23,695 nt of DNA from 66-474 sp035249465 (GCA_035249465.1 DATFGL010000091.1:1-23695), one strand, 5' to 3'. Positions 1 to 8,303 are shown, counted from the first letter of the stretch. Notes: generated by a model not told the origin, from the letters alone. Numbers and translations: made by a program.

Positions 1-593
1 ACCGCGTCCGATTGGTACACGATGCCGAGTGGGCATTGCCGCAGCGCCACCATGTTCAGCGCCGCGCGCACGTCGCGGCTCATCGCCATGCGCGGTTCGA
101 GCGCGTGCCACATGCCCAGGTGCAACAGCGATTGTTTGGCGTAGATGCCGGCGGGCACCGAGTCGGGCAGCGCGATCGCCAGGCGCCCGTCGCGGCCGAG
201 CGCGTCGAGCAGCGGCCGGGTACCGTGCGCAAGATCAACCCTCGCGCGTGAACCGGATGGCGCGACCAGCACCAATGCATTGCCAAGCAGGTCGCTGCGC
301 GTGGCCGGGACGATCGCGTCGCGTTTCGCGGCATCGTCCATCCAGCGCTCGTCGGCGGAGATGAAGATGTCGGCGGGTGCGCCATTCTCGATCTGCCGCG
401 CCAGCGCCGACGATGCCGCGTAAACAAGGCGTGGCGCGGGCGAGCCGAGCACGCCATCGTTTGCCATCTGGTCCAGTGCGGGCTCGAGACTCGCGGCGGC
501 GAAGATCGTGGGAGGCGCGGCTGTTGCGGTGACGGATGCAAGTATGCACGCCGTGACGAACAGGCACGCCGCCGGCCACCGGATTTCTTGCAT
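1..593 (-). CDS. modA: Molybdate ABC transporter periplasmic binding protein ModA (partial, C-terminus off the left edge)
   Basis: About 197 N-terminal residues are present; the frame stays open to the left edge. A hydrophobic signal peptide (about residues 5-24, ending in an Ala-rich stretch) is followed by the ModA opening 'TIFAAASLEPALDQM', then 'VYAASSALARQIENGAPAD' and 'IFISADERWMD', which build the oxyanion pocket in this family, and later 'YAKQSLLHLGMW'. The mature protein would bind molybdate or tungstate in the periplasm and deliver it to ModBC. The transporter partners are not in the window and may lie beyond the left edge. The ATG at 593 was chosen because the signal peptide begins there; no strong Shine-Dalgarno sequence precedes it. 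It follows the PEBP-like gene by 72 bases on the same strand and has a candidate -10 box of its own. Phosphate- or other oxyanion-binding relatives are possible but fit less well. Confidence 0.87.
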   Translation of the reverse strand, partial: MQEIRWPAACLFVTACILASVTATAAPPTIFAAASLEPALDQMANDGVLGSPAPRLVYAASSALARQIENGAPADIFISADERWMDDAAKRDAIVPATRSDLLGNALVLVAPSGSRARVDLAHGTRPLLDALGRDGRLAIALPDSVPAGIYAKQSLLHLGMWHALEPRMAMSRDVRAALNMVALRQCPLGIVYQSDA

Positions 594-625
594 CTTCGTC
601 GCGTCCGCGAGCGTGAGAACGCACG

Positions 626-631
626 ATTCTA
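626..631 (-). promoter_or_regulatory. Candidate -10 box for modA
   Basis: On the minus strand this reads TAGAAT, 5 of 6 matches to the sigma-70 -10 hexamer, 32 bases before the modA ATG. No convincing -35 lies 16-18 bases upstream, so modA may also depend on read-through from the two upstream minus-strand genes. Confidence 0.3.
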
Positions 632-665
632 ACCGGCGGCATGGCGGCGGCGCAGTGCGCTCGGA

Positions 666-1202
666 TCAGTGGCCCCAGATGACGGTCATTGTCGCCTTCG
701 CGAGCGTGTGCTGCTTGATCGCCGCCAGCGCGTCGTTGCGGCTGAAATGCGCGGCGGGGCCCAGTTCCGGTACGTCGAGCGCGTACACGGTGATCACGTA
801 GTGATGCGGCTTGCCGGGCGGCGGGCAGGGACCGGAGTAACCCGCGTTGCCGAAATCGTTGCGCAGTTGTTCGGTGTCGCCCGGGGCATTGCCGCTGTGC
901 GGCCGGCCGGCGCCGGCGTTCAACCCGTGCGCGCCGACCGCGATGTCGAAGGCTATCCAGTGCCAGAAGCCGCCGGTCGCATCCGGGTCGTACATGGAGA
1001 CGGCGAAACTTTTCGTTCCCGGCGGCGGATCGTGCCAGCGCAGTGGTGGCGAAACGTTGCCACCGCCGCATTCGGTGTAGACATTGGCCTGCGGCATGCT
1101 TGCGCCGGCACTCAAGGTGGGGCTGTCCAGCGTGAACCCTTGTGCGGCCCATGCGGCGACCGGCGCCAGCGACAGGCACAGCCAGAACAGGGCGCGGCGC
1201 AT
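666..1202 (-). CDS. Periplasmic YbhB/YbcL-family (PEBP-fold, Raf kinase inhibitor-like) protein
   Basis: 178 residues. Residues 1-20 form a clear Sec signal peptide ending in 'AWAA', so the mature protein should be periplasmic. The two PEBP signatures are present: 'YDPDATGGFWHWIAFDI' (71-87) and 'GYSGPCPPPGKPHHY' (121-135), which form the anion/ligand-binding pocket in the family. The in vivo role of bacterial PEBP proteins is mostly undefined. The ATG at 1202 was chosen over longer in-frame extensions because it starts the signal peptide. It begins 5 bases after the stop of the DUF488 gene, so the two are almost certainly cotranscribed. C45 and C126 could form a disulfide in the periplasm (inference). 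Confidence 0.9.
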   Translation of the reverse strand: MRRALFWLCLSLAPVAAWAAQGFTLDSPTLSAGASMPQANVYTECGGGNVSPPLRWHDPPPGTKSFAVSMYDPDATGGFWHWIAFDIAVGAHGLNAGAGRPHSGNAPGDTEQLRNDFGNAGYSGPCPPPGKPHHYVITVYALDVPELGPAAHFSRNDALAAIKQHTLAKATMTVIWGH

Positions 1203-1207
1203 GGCCT

Positions 1208-1582
1208 TCACGCCACCGCGCGCTTGCGCTGCGCGTGTTTGCGCAGATACTCGGCCAGCACCACCGCGTTGCAGTGCTTTGCGTCGTGCGCCATGAACAG
1301 CAGTGTCGCGTTCGCGTGCGCTTTCAGCAGGTCCTGCAACGCCGCGACTGCTTCCGGGTTCGCATCCAGTTCGGCGCGATAGCGCTTTCGGAACTCTTCC
1401 CATTTGGCCGGGTCGTGCCCAAACCACTTGCGCAGTTCGGTGCTGGGCGCGATGTCCTTCACCCACGCGGTGAGCTGCAGCTTGTCCTTCGATTGGCTGC
1501 GCGGCCACAAGCGGTCGATGAGGATGCGCGCGCCGTCGGCCCTGGTGAGCGGTTCCGTTGCGCGCTTGATCTTGAATGCCAT
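1208..1582 (-). CDS. DUF488 family (YeaO-like) protein
   Basis: 124 residues, cytosolic, no signal or membrane segment. The family signatures are the N-terminal 'GARILIDRLWPR' (17-28), the central 'LRKWFGHDPAKWEEFRKRY' (50-68) and the C-terminal 'LLFMAHDAKHCNAVVLAEYL' (94-113). DUF488/YeaO proteins are widespread small proteins of uncertain biochemical function. The ATG at 1582 has a GGAG Shine-Dalgarno sequence just upstream; an in-frame ATG nine codons earlier (1609) is less likely because the family starts at this MAFKIKRA-type beginning. It is first in a minus-strand run with the PEBP protein and modA, and divergent from the SET-domain gene 66 bases away. Confidence 0.88.
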   Translation of the reverse strand: MAFKIKRATEPLTRADGARILIDRLWPRSQSKDKLQLTAWVKDIAPSTELRKWFGHDPAKWEEFRKRYRAELDANPEAVAALQDLLKAHANATLLFMAHDAKHCNAVVLAEYLRKHAQRKRAVA

Positions 1583-1617
1583 GGCGGCTCCGTTGTGTGA
1601 TGGCTGCACAACAAGGC

Positions 1618-1623
1618 ATCATA
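1618..1623 (-). promoter_or_regulatory. Candidate -10 box for the DUF488-PEBP operon
   Basis: Minus-strand TATGAT (5 of 6 to consensus), 35 bases before the DUF488 start, within the 66-base divergent region shared with the SET gene. No good -35 is visible at the usual spacing. Confidence 0.3.
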
Positions 1624-1648
1624 GGCGATTATCCGTGAAAGATTCGAC

Positions 1649-2113
1649 ATGACCAGACGCTTGACCGTGCGCCGCTCGCCCATCCACGGCAATGGCGTTT
1701 ACGCCGCCACCGACATCCCGGCGCGCACCGTGCTGATCCGGTACAAGGGCCGCCTGCGCACCCACGCCGAGGCAGACCGGTTGTACGACGACGGCGCCGA
1801 CACCGGCCACACCTTCCTGTTCACGCTGAACGACAAGTACATCGTGGATGCGAATGTCGATGGCAACAGCGCGCGATGGATCAACCATTCCTGCGCGCCG
1901 AATTGCCGCGCCTACATCGAGGAAGTCGATGGTGCGCGCAGGGACAAGGTGATCATCGAGAGCAGGCGCGCGATCAAGGCCGGCGAGGAACTCACGTACA
2001 ACTACGGCATCGTGCTGGACGTGCCGCACACGCCGAAGATGAAAAAGCTGTGGGCGTGCCGCTGCGGCGCGAAGCGATGCAGCGGCACCCTGTTGCAGCC
2101 GAAGCGCGGTTAG
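1649..2113 (+). CDS. SET domain-containing protein-lysine N-methyltransferase with post-SET zinc motif
   Basis: 154 residues, consisting almost wholly of a SET domain. Visible motifs are 'IHGNGVYAATDIPA' (12-25, SET N-terminal strand), 'ARWINHSCAPNC' (75-86, the NHSC motif of the AdoMet pocket and pseudoknot), 'GEELTYNYG' (112-120, with the catalytic-site Tyr) and a C-terminal CxCGxxxC (137-144), the post-SET pattern that binds zinc together with a Cys of the NHSC segment. The enzyme should transfer methyl groups from S-adenosylmethionine to protein lysine; the substrate cannot be told from sequence. The complete catalytic motif set argues for an active enzyme. It lacks a secretion signal, unlike host-targeted SET effectors carried on type III systems. 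It stands alone, divergent from the DUF488 operon and convergent with the gene at 2127, 13 bases away. Confidence 0.9.
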   Translation: MTRRLTVRRSPIHGNGVYAATDIPARTVLIRYKGRLRTHAEADRLYDDGADTGHTFLFTLNDKYIVDANVDGNSARWINHSCAPNCRAYIEEVDGARRDKVIIESRRAIKAGEELTYNYGIVLDVPHTPKMKKLWACRCGAKRCSGTLLQPKRG

Positions 2114-2126
2114 CGCCTGGCTGCGT

Positions 2127-2687
2127 TCAAGCCGCTGGCCACAGCCACATGAAAGTGAAGCCGGTGATCAGCGCGTAGATGATCCCGTCCACGATGTACT
2201 TGAACGCTACCTTCCACGGGAATACCCGCCAGATTCCATCGGTCAGGCACCCGAATGCATGACCCATCAGCGCGGCCAACGCAACGGCATGGAACACCGG
2301 GTGGCGATCGGTGCCGGGCGGCAAGGCGATCGCGATGAACGCGCAAAACAGCGACACCAGCAGGCAGAACAGGAACCACTGCAACAGCGATGCTCCCATG
2401 TTCATGGAGCCCGGGCGGCGCAGGTACACCATGCCGACCGGACCCTGCCTGAGCCTTTCCTGCGTCGCCGGATCCTTCATCGTTTCCGGCGTGCACCAGG
2501 GCAGTGCGTACTGGCCCGGTGCTGTTGGATTGCCGTTCCGGATCGCGGCGCGGATTTCGTCCTCGTTGGAAAACCCGAGGTAATCCGGCGCGTGCCAGAA
2601 CTTCAGCAGCATGTTGATCAGGGCGCTCGCGATGAACACGAACACGGTCGACAGCACGATCGGCAACCACAGCGAAGCGAGAGTCAT
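2127..2687 (-). CDS. Four-helix membrane protein of unknown function
   Basis: 186 residues; I do not recognise the family. Four hydrophobic segments are visible: about residues 5-28, 101-127, 133-152 and 163-184. A roughly 70-residue hydrophilic loop between helices 1 and 2 carries 'APDYLGFSNEDEIRAAIRNG' and 'GQYALPWC', ending in 'GMVYLRRPGSMNMG'. The ATG at 2687 was chosen because GGAGA precedes it at good spacing and helix 1 starts there; a longer in-frame ATG at 2732 would overlap the upstream stop. It follows the EF-G paralog by 41 bases on the same strand, so the two are probably cotranscribed. The loop's acidic/Arg content suggests a soluble contact surface, but no function can be assigned. 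Confidence 0.75.
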   Translation of the reverse strand: MTLASLWLPIVLSTVFVFIASALINMLLKFWHAPDYLGFSNEDEIRAAIRNGNPTAPGQYALPWCTPETMKDPATQERLRQGPVGMVYLRRPGSMNMGASLLQWFLFCLLVSLFCAFIAIALPPGTDRHPVFHAVALAALMGHAFGCLTDGIWRVFPWKVAFKYIVDGIIYALITGFTFMWLWPAA

Positions 2688-2728
2688 GGCGATTCTCCAC
2701 GTAGTTGGTGTTGCGGGACGACGCGATC

Positions 2729-4780
2729 TCAATCCTCGTCGGCGCGCGGCTTGTAGGACTCGGTGAGCTGCTTCTGGATTTGCGATGGCACCGGGTCGTA
2801 GTGCGACAATTCCATCGCGAAACGGCCTTCGCCGCCAGTGAGTGACCGCAATTCGGTCTGGTAATCGACCACTTCGGCCAGCGGCGCCTGCGCCTTGATC
2901 ACCAGCACGCCGCCGTGCAGCGCGTCGGTGCCGTTGATGCGCGCGCGTTTGGAAGCGAGGCCGCCGGTGACGTCGCCCATATACTGCTCGGGCACGTTGA
3001 CGTCCATGTTGACGATCGGTTCCAGCACGATCGGCCGGGCTTTTGCGATCGCGTCCAGGAACGCCTTCTTGCCGGCCGACACGAATGCGACTTCCTTGGA
3101 ATCGACCGGGTGGTACTTGCCGTCGAACACCACCACCCGCACGTCCTGCATCGGGTAGCCCGCGACCGCGCCGTGGTCCAGCACCTGGCGCACGCCTTTC
3201 TCGATGGCCGGGATGAACTGGTTGGGGATCACGCCACCCTTGCTTTCGTCGCTGAACTCGAAGCCCGCGCCTCGCGGCAGCGGTTCGACACGCAAGTAAA
3301 CCTCGCCGAATTGCCCGGCGCCGCCGGTTTGCTTCTTGTGACGGTGGTGGCCTTCCGCACTCGCGCCGATGGTCTCGCGATACGCGATGCGCGGGGGGTG
3401 GGTGATGACCTCGACGCCGTACCTGGCCTGCATACGCCCCAGCGTGAGCTTCAGGTGCAGGTCGGAAAGGCCGCGCACCACCGTCTCGTTCAATTCCTTG
3501 TTGTGCTCGACGGAGAGGCAGGGGTCTTCCTCCGCGAGCCGGTTCAGTGCGGTTGCAAGTTTCTGGTCCTGGCCCTTGTGCCTGGGTTCCACCGCAAGCC
3601 CGAACATCGACAGTGGATATTTCAGCGGCTGCAGGTGGATCGCGTCCTCGTCACGCGAGTCGTGCAGCACGGCGTCGAAATGGATCTCCTCGACCTTGGC
3701 GACGCCCGCGATGTCGCCGGGAATGGCCCGTTCGATCTCGATGTGCTCCTTGCCCTGCAGCTTCAGCAGGTGCCCGACCTTGAACGGTTTCTTGCCGTCG
3801 TCGATGAACAGCTGCGAATACTTGCGGACCGTCCCCTGCCACACGCGGAACACCGCGAGCTTGCCCACGAAGGGGTCGTTGATGATCTTGAACACGTCGG
3901 CGATCACGTGCGCGCCGGGATCGGGTTTCGCTTCGACCGGTTTGACGTTGGCGCCCGCGCCTTTCATGAAGGGCGGCGGATTGGCCTCGCCCGGATGCGG
4001 CAACAACTTCTGCGCAATCTGCAACCACTCCGCGACGCCCGCACCGCTGCGCGCGGAGGTGAAACAGATCGGCACGAGGTGGCCCTCGCGCAGGCATTGT
4101 TCGAATGCGTCGTGCAGGTCGTCGGGCGAAAGCTTTTCCTCGCCGTCCTCGAGGTAACGGCCCATCAGGCGCTCGTTGATCTCGACCACCTGGTCGATGA
4201 TCTGCTGGTGCGCGTCGGCGACGGGACCGAGATCGCTCACCCCGTCGTGTGCGAAAAAACAATCGACGACCTGCGCGCCGCCACCCGCGGGCAGGTTCAC
4301 CGGCAGGCATTCCGCACCGAACTCGTCACGCAGCGCCGCCACCAGGGCGGCGAGGTCGATGTCCTCCATGTCGATGCGGTTGACCACCAGCATGCGCGCA
4401 AGGCCGCGCTGCTTCGCGTAATCCATCAGCCGGCGCGTGCCGTGCTCGATGCCGTTGGTGGCGTTGACCACCACCGCGCAGGTTTCGACCGCGGCCAGCG
4501 CCGACAGCGTCTCGCCGCGGAAGTCGGCGTAGCCGGCGGTGTCGATCAGGTTGACGTGGCAGCCCGCGGCATCCACGGAAGCGATCGACGAATGGATGGA
4601 GTGCTGGCGTTCCTTTTCCTGATCGTCGAAATCGGACACGGTGGTGCCGCGCTCGATCGTGCCCGCCGCCTGGATCGCGCCGCCGGCCTGCAGGAGGGTC
4701 TCGAACAGGCTGGTCTTGCCGGCGCCCGCATGGCCCGCCAGGGCCACGTTGCGGATGTCCACGGTGGTGTAGGCGCTCAT
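2729..4780 (-). CDS. fusA2: Elongation factor G paralog (EF-G2-like translational GTPase)
   Basis: 683 residues, full length for the EF-G family. The GTPase domain has G1 'GHAGAGKT' (16-23), G3 'DTAGYADF' (80-87) and G4 'NRID' (134-137, instead of the usual NKxD). EF-G domains II-V follow, including 'HRHKKQTGGAGQFGEVYLRVEP' in domain IV and 'GEGRFAMELSHYDPVPSQIQ' in domain V. Main EF-G has 'AHIDAGKT' and NKMD, so this is the divergent second EF-G type found beside the str-operon copy in many proteobacteria. Its role (elongation, recycling or a stress-related function) is not settled. The ATG at 4780 is preceded by TGAGGT; an upstream in-frame ATG at 4828 lacks such support. It is divergent from the proline-rich gene and leads into the membrane protein at 2687. 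Confidence 0.92.
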   Translation of the reverse strand: MSAYTTVDIRNVALAGHAGAGKTSLFETLLQAGGAIQAAGTIERGTTVSDFDDQEKERQHSIHSSIASVDAAGCHVNLIDTAGYADFRGETLSALAAVETCAVVVNATNGIEHGTRRLMDYAKQRGLARMLVVNRIDMEDIDLAALVAALRDEFGAECLPVNLPAGGGAQVVDCFFAHDGVSDLGPVADAHQQIIDQVVEINERLMGRYLEDGEEKLSPDDLHDAFEQCLREGHLVPICFTSARSGAGVAEWLQIAQKLLPHPGEANPPPFMKGAGANVKPVEAKPDPGAHVIADVFKIINDPFVGKLAVFRVWQGTVRKYSQLFIDDGKKPFKVGHLLKLQGKEHIEIERAIPGDIAGVAKVEEIHFDAVLHDSRDEDAIHLQPLKYPLSMFGLAVEPRHKGQDQKLATALNRLAEEDPCLSVEHNKELNETVVRGLSDLHLKLTLGRMQARYGVEVITHPPRIAYRETIGASAEGHHRHKKQTGGAGQFGEVYLRVEPLPRGAGFEFSDESKGGVIPNQFIPAIEKGVRQVLDHGAVAGYPMQDVRVVVFDGKYHPVDSKEVAFVSAGKKAFLDAIAKARPIVLEPIVNMDVNVPEQYMGDVTGGLASKRARINGTDALHGGVLVIKAQAPLAEVVDYQTELRSLTGGEGRFAMELSHYDPVPSQIQKQLTESYKPRADED

Positions 4781-4851
4781 GCTGACCTCACTTTTCCGAT
4801 GGCGGCGGTCGCATGACCTTGCGCCCAAACCTTGGCCGGGTCAAGCATCGC

Positions 4852-4880
4852 GGAACCTGCGGGGCGCGACGGCGGTCTGA
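4852..4880 (+). promoter_or_regulatory. Candidate sigma-E (RpoE/ECF)-type promoter
   Basis: GGAACCT at 4852-4858 and GTCTGA at 4875-4880, separated by 16 bases, resemble the sigma-E pattern GGAACTT-N15/16-gTCtgA. Transcription would start near 4887 and run into the proline-rich membrane protein gene, about 80 bases before its first likely ATG. This is pattern matching by eye in a GC-rich region and could be chance. Confidence 0.3.
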
Positions 4881-4966
4881 GCTTGCGTCCGGCGCCGTGC
4901 GTGCGGGCATTCATCGCCTACCCATACACTGCAAGTCGCGCAGTGCGCGCGCAATGGCCGGTTCGC

Positions 4967-5833
4967 ATGCCCCGCAACGATGGGACGGAAATCGAGGTGC
5001 AGGCGGAATATCCGGGTCACGGGATGATCCGCGACGCCGCGGCCGAACTTTCCAGCTTGCCTTACGTGCGGCTCACCCAGCGCACGCCGGTTTCGCGCGA
5101 TCGCCGCACGCTGTGGGTGTTGCTCGCACTGGTGCTGCTGGCGCACGTCGTGCTGGTGTGGCTGGCGTGGCGCATCCTGCGTCCGTCGCCGCACCGCAAC
5201 GGCGGGCGCGACGTGATCGCGGTGATGCTGATCGAGCCTTCGGCAAACCTGCCGCCGCCACCGCCGTTGCTCGCGCCGCCGCCCTTGCCGGGACAGGCCG
5301 CGCGGACTCCACTGCCGCGGCCGGTGCATCGCGAGGTACCTGCAAAGGGCGCGATCCAGGCGCAGATGGAAGGCGTGAGAGTGCCGCCGATCGACTTGTA
5401 CCAGTCGAATGGGCAGATACGGATTCCGCCGAGTGCGTCGACCGCGGCGCCCGCGCCGGCTTATCGCGCGCCGGGGATCAAGGGTTCGCAGATTTACAGC
5501 GGCAAGTCGCCGTTGCCGTACAAGCCCACACCCTTCAACCAGGATTGGGCGCCGGACCACGAATCGCTCGGCGCCAGGACGGTCGGGCGCGCGGTGGACA
5601 AGGCGATCGAAAAGACCACGGTGAAGAAGACCGTGCGCCTGCCGGGCGGCATCAAATTGCATTGCGCGCTGTCACCGCTGGCCTTGTTCGCCGGCTGCAA
5701 GGGCGATGACCCGCAACCACCGCCGAAGAACGACAACGACATCCGCTTGTCGATGCCGCCCGCGGAAACGCTGACCGGCAGGAAAGTGATCGTGCCGTCG
5801 TCGGCATCGAGCGCGCCGCCCCCGTCTTCATGA
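4967..5833 (+). CDS. Proline-rich single-pass membrane protein with TonB-like topology, function unknown
   Basis: 288 residues from the ATG at 4967, or 269 from the ATG at 5024; neither has a clear Shine-Dalgarno sequence, so the start is uncertain. Counting from 5024: a cytoplasmic N-tail rich in Arg, one membrane helix (about 30-49), 'RDVIAVMLIEP' (62-72), then long Pro-rich stretches (PPPPPLLAPPPLP, 77-89) and Pro/Ala/Ser-rich sequence to the end. 'LHCALSPLALFAGC' (212-225) is a short hydrophobic, Cys-bracketed patch near the C-terminus. The order short tail, helix, Pro-rich periplasmic spacer resembles TonB or TonB-like anchors, but the C-terminal TonB fold is not recognisable. It lies between the divergent EF-G paralog and nudE. 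I cannot assign a function. Confidence 0.7.
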   Translation: MPRNDGTEIEVQAEYPGHGMIRDAAAELSSLPYVRLTQRTPVSRDRRTLWVLLALVLLAHVVLVWLAWRILRPSPHRNGGRDVIAVMLIEPSANLPPPPPLLAPPPLPGQAARTPLPRPVHREVPAKGAIQAQMEGVRVPPIDLYQSNGQIRIPPSASTAAPAPAYRAPGIKGSQIYSGKSPLPYKPTPFNQDWAPDHESLGARTVGRAVDKAIEKTTVKKTVRLPGGIKLHCALSPLALFAGCKGDDPQPPPKNDNDIRLSMPPAETLTGRKVIVPSSASSAPPPSS

Positions 5834-5837
5834 CGGC

Positions 5838-5843
5838 TACAAT
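5838..5843 (+). promoter_or_regulatory. Candidate -10 box placing transcription start at the nudE ATG
   Basis: TACAAT (5 of 6 to consensus) ends six bases before the A of the nudE ATG at 5850, and no Shine-Dalgarno sequence precedes that ATG. The transcript would therefore be leaderless or nearly so. No clear -35 hexamer is visible 16-18 bases upstream, which lowers confidence. Confidence 0.35.
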
Positions 5844-5849
5844 CACTCG

Positions 5850-6407
5850 ATGCCCAGTCCTCCCGAGATCCTCGCGAAACGTGCCGCGCGCGACAGCCGC
5901 TTCCTGCGCGTGGAGGAGGTCGATCTCGCGTTTTCCAACGGCGCACGCCGCACCTTCGAGCGGCTGACCGCATCGGGACAGGGCGCGGTGTTCATCGTGC
6001 CGATGCGCGATCACGACACCGTGCTGCTGGTGCGCGAATACGGCGTGGGGCTCGATCGCTACGAACTGGGATTGCCCAAGGGACGTATCGATCCAGGAGA
6101 AACCGCACTGGAAGCCGCGAATCGGGAGTTGCAGGAAGAGGCGGGCTTCGCCGCGCGCAAATTGACGCCGCTGATTACGCTGTCGCTGCTTCCGGCCTAC
6201 ATGACCCACAAGGCGCAGGTGATCCTGGCGGAAGACCTGTATCCGCAGAGCCGTACGGGCGACGAGCCCGAGCGCCTGGACGTCGTGCCCTGGAAGTTGT
6301 CCGAACTGCCCGCGCTGCTGGCGCGCGACGACGTGTCGGAAGGCAGGTCCATCGCCGCGCTGTTCATCGCGCGTGAATATCTCGAAGGAAGGTTTCGCCC
6401 CGCATGA
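5850..6407 (+). CDS. nudE: ADP compounds hydrolase NudE (Nudix family)
   Basis: 185 residues, the usual NudE length. The Nudix box runs from G78 to about residue 100 ('GRIDPGETALEAA', then 'NRELQEEAGF') and fits Gx5Ex7REUxEExGU with E84, R92, E93, E96 and E97 as metal-binding or catalytic positions. Upstream, 'VREYGVGLDRYELGLPKG' (61-78) is typical of the ADP-ribose/NudE branch. The enzyme hydrolyses ADP-linked compounds such as ADP-ribose, NADH and Ap3A to AMP plus the other moiety in the cytosol. It is the first gene of nudE-cysQ-mazG; its stop overlaps the cysQ start (ATGA). The ATG at 5850 may be leaderless. Confidence 0.93.
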   Translation: MPSPPEILAKRAARDSRFLRVEEVDLAFSNGARRTFERLTASGQGAVFIVPMRDHDTVLLVREYGVGLDRYELGLPKGRIDPGETALEAANRELQEEAGFAARKLTPLITLSLLPAYMTHKAQVILAEDLYPQSRTGDEPERLDVVPWKLSELPALLARDDVSEGRSIAALFIAREYLEGRFRPA

Positions 6408-7206
6408 GTACCCTGGAACGGTTTGCGCTCGAAGCACGCCGGCTCGCGCGCCGCGCGGGCGCGGCCGTCCTGGAAATCTACGCGGGCAGCTTCGCGGTCG
6501 AGCACAAGGTCGACGATTCGCCGCTGACCGCCGCGGACATGGCCTCGCACCGCATCATCGTCGCGGGCCTGCAGGCGCTGACGCCGGACATTCCCGTGTT
6601 GTCCGAGGAATCGAAGCACATCGACTGGAACACGCGCCGCGCGTGGGACCGCTACTGGCTGGTCGATCCGCTGGACGGTACCCGCGAGTTCGTGAAGCGC
6701 AACGGCGAGTTCACCGTCAACATCGCGCTGATCGAAAACCACGCGCCGGTGCTGGGCGTGGTCCTGGTGCCCGTCACGGGCGCGTTGTACTTCGGCGTCG
6801 CGGGCGACGGCGCGTTCCTGGAATCCGCGCCGGGCGCATTGCCGCAGCCGATCGCCACGCGCGCCGCGGCGGCCGTTCCGGCGGTGGCAGGCAGCCGCTC
6901 GCATGGCAACGAGCGGCAGACCGCGATGCTCGCGAATCTCGGCGAGCACGCGCTGGTCTCGGTGGGGTCGTCGATCAAGTTCTGCATGGTCGCGCGCGGC
7001 GATGCCGACCTGTACCTGCGTCTCGGCCCGACCTCGGAGTGGGACACGGCGGCCGCGCAGTGCGTGCTGGAGCAGGCCGGCGGCGCCGTGGTGGATTTGC
7101 AGGGCAATGCGCTGCGCTACAACACGAAGGAATCGTTGCTGAATCCCGAGTTCCTGGCGCTGGGCGACGCTTCGGTCGATTGGCTGGCGCGGCTGGGGCT
7201 GCGCGC

Positions 7207-7210
<4 letters not shown>
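6404..7210 (+). CDS. cysQ: 3'(2'),5'-bisphosphate nucleotidase CysQ
   Basis: 268 residues, inositol-monophosphatase superfamily. The metal-site motifs are complete: 'VLSEES' (65-70, with E69), 'WLVDPLDGTREFVKRNGEF' (85-103, the DPxDGT motif with D88 and D91) and 'GPTSEWDTAAAQCVLEQAGG' (208-227, with D214). 'SVGSSIKFCMVARGDADLYL' (186-205) is typical of CysQ. The enzyme removes the 3'-phosphate from adenosine 3',5'-bisphosphate (PAP), clearing the inhibitory by-product of sulfate assimilation. It overlaps nudE by four bases and mazG by four (GTGA), so all three should be translationally coupled. Their common theme is hydrolysis of nucleotide by-products. Confidence 0.94.
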
Positions 7211-8007
<797 letters not shown>

Positions 8008-8095
8008 TCATCCTTCACGCTTGGTAGTGGTCGCCTTCCTCGGGGCTGGCGCTTGACCATAATTTCGCCAGTGAGCTTGCCGACCTATAAACCCT

Positions 8096-8154
8096 GTCAT
8101 TCCGGGTTCTGCCCGCAATCAATGCGGACGGCCCCGTGACGAAGTCTGGGAATG
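8096..8154. repeat. REP-like imperfect inverted repeat in the mazG-DUF4097 intergenic region
   Basis: The 296-base gap 8008-8303 has no gene I can support. Within it, GTCATTCC (8096-8103) and GGAATG (8149-8154) form the outer arms of an imperfect inverted repeat with an inner hairpin CCGCA-ATCAA-TGCGG (8113-8127). Such 'gtcattcc...ggaatg' elements resemble dispersed intergenic repeats of proteobacteria. Only one copy is visible here, so repeat status is inferred. A TATCCT at 8258-8263 might be a -10 box for the downstream gene. Confidence 0.3.
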
Positions 8155-8303
8155 GCCGACATCCTTGGCTTCCTTCTCACAGGAAAGGGAAACGCGGAGT
8201 GCCTAGGCCGCAAGTCATGCCGACTTTGGGCACATGAACCGGCGCACCGGGAATGGTTATCCTGCGCCTGTCCACCGCGATGGCGGTGCCACCGGAGAGT
8301 GTC

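Noticed and set aside
2915..4816. 633-codon plus-strand frame antisense to the EF-G paralog
   Set aside because: The opposite strand has complete EF-G motifs. This frame has no recognisable motif and a low-complexity Val/Asp/His composition.
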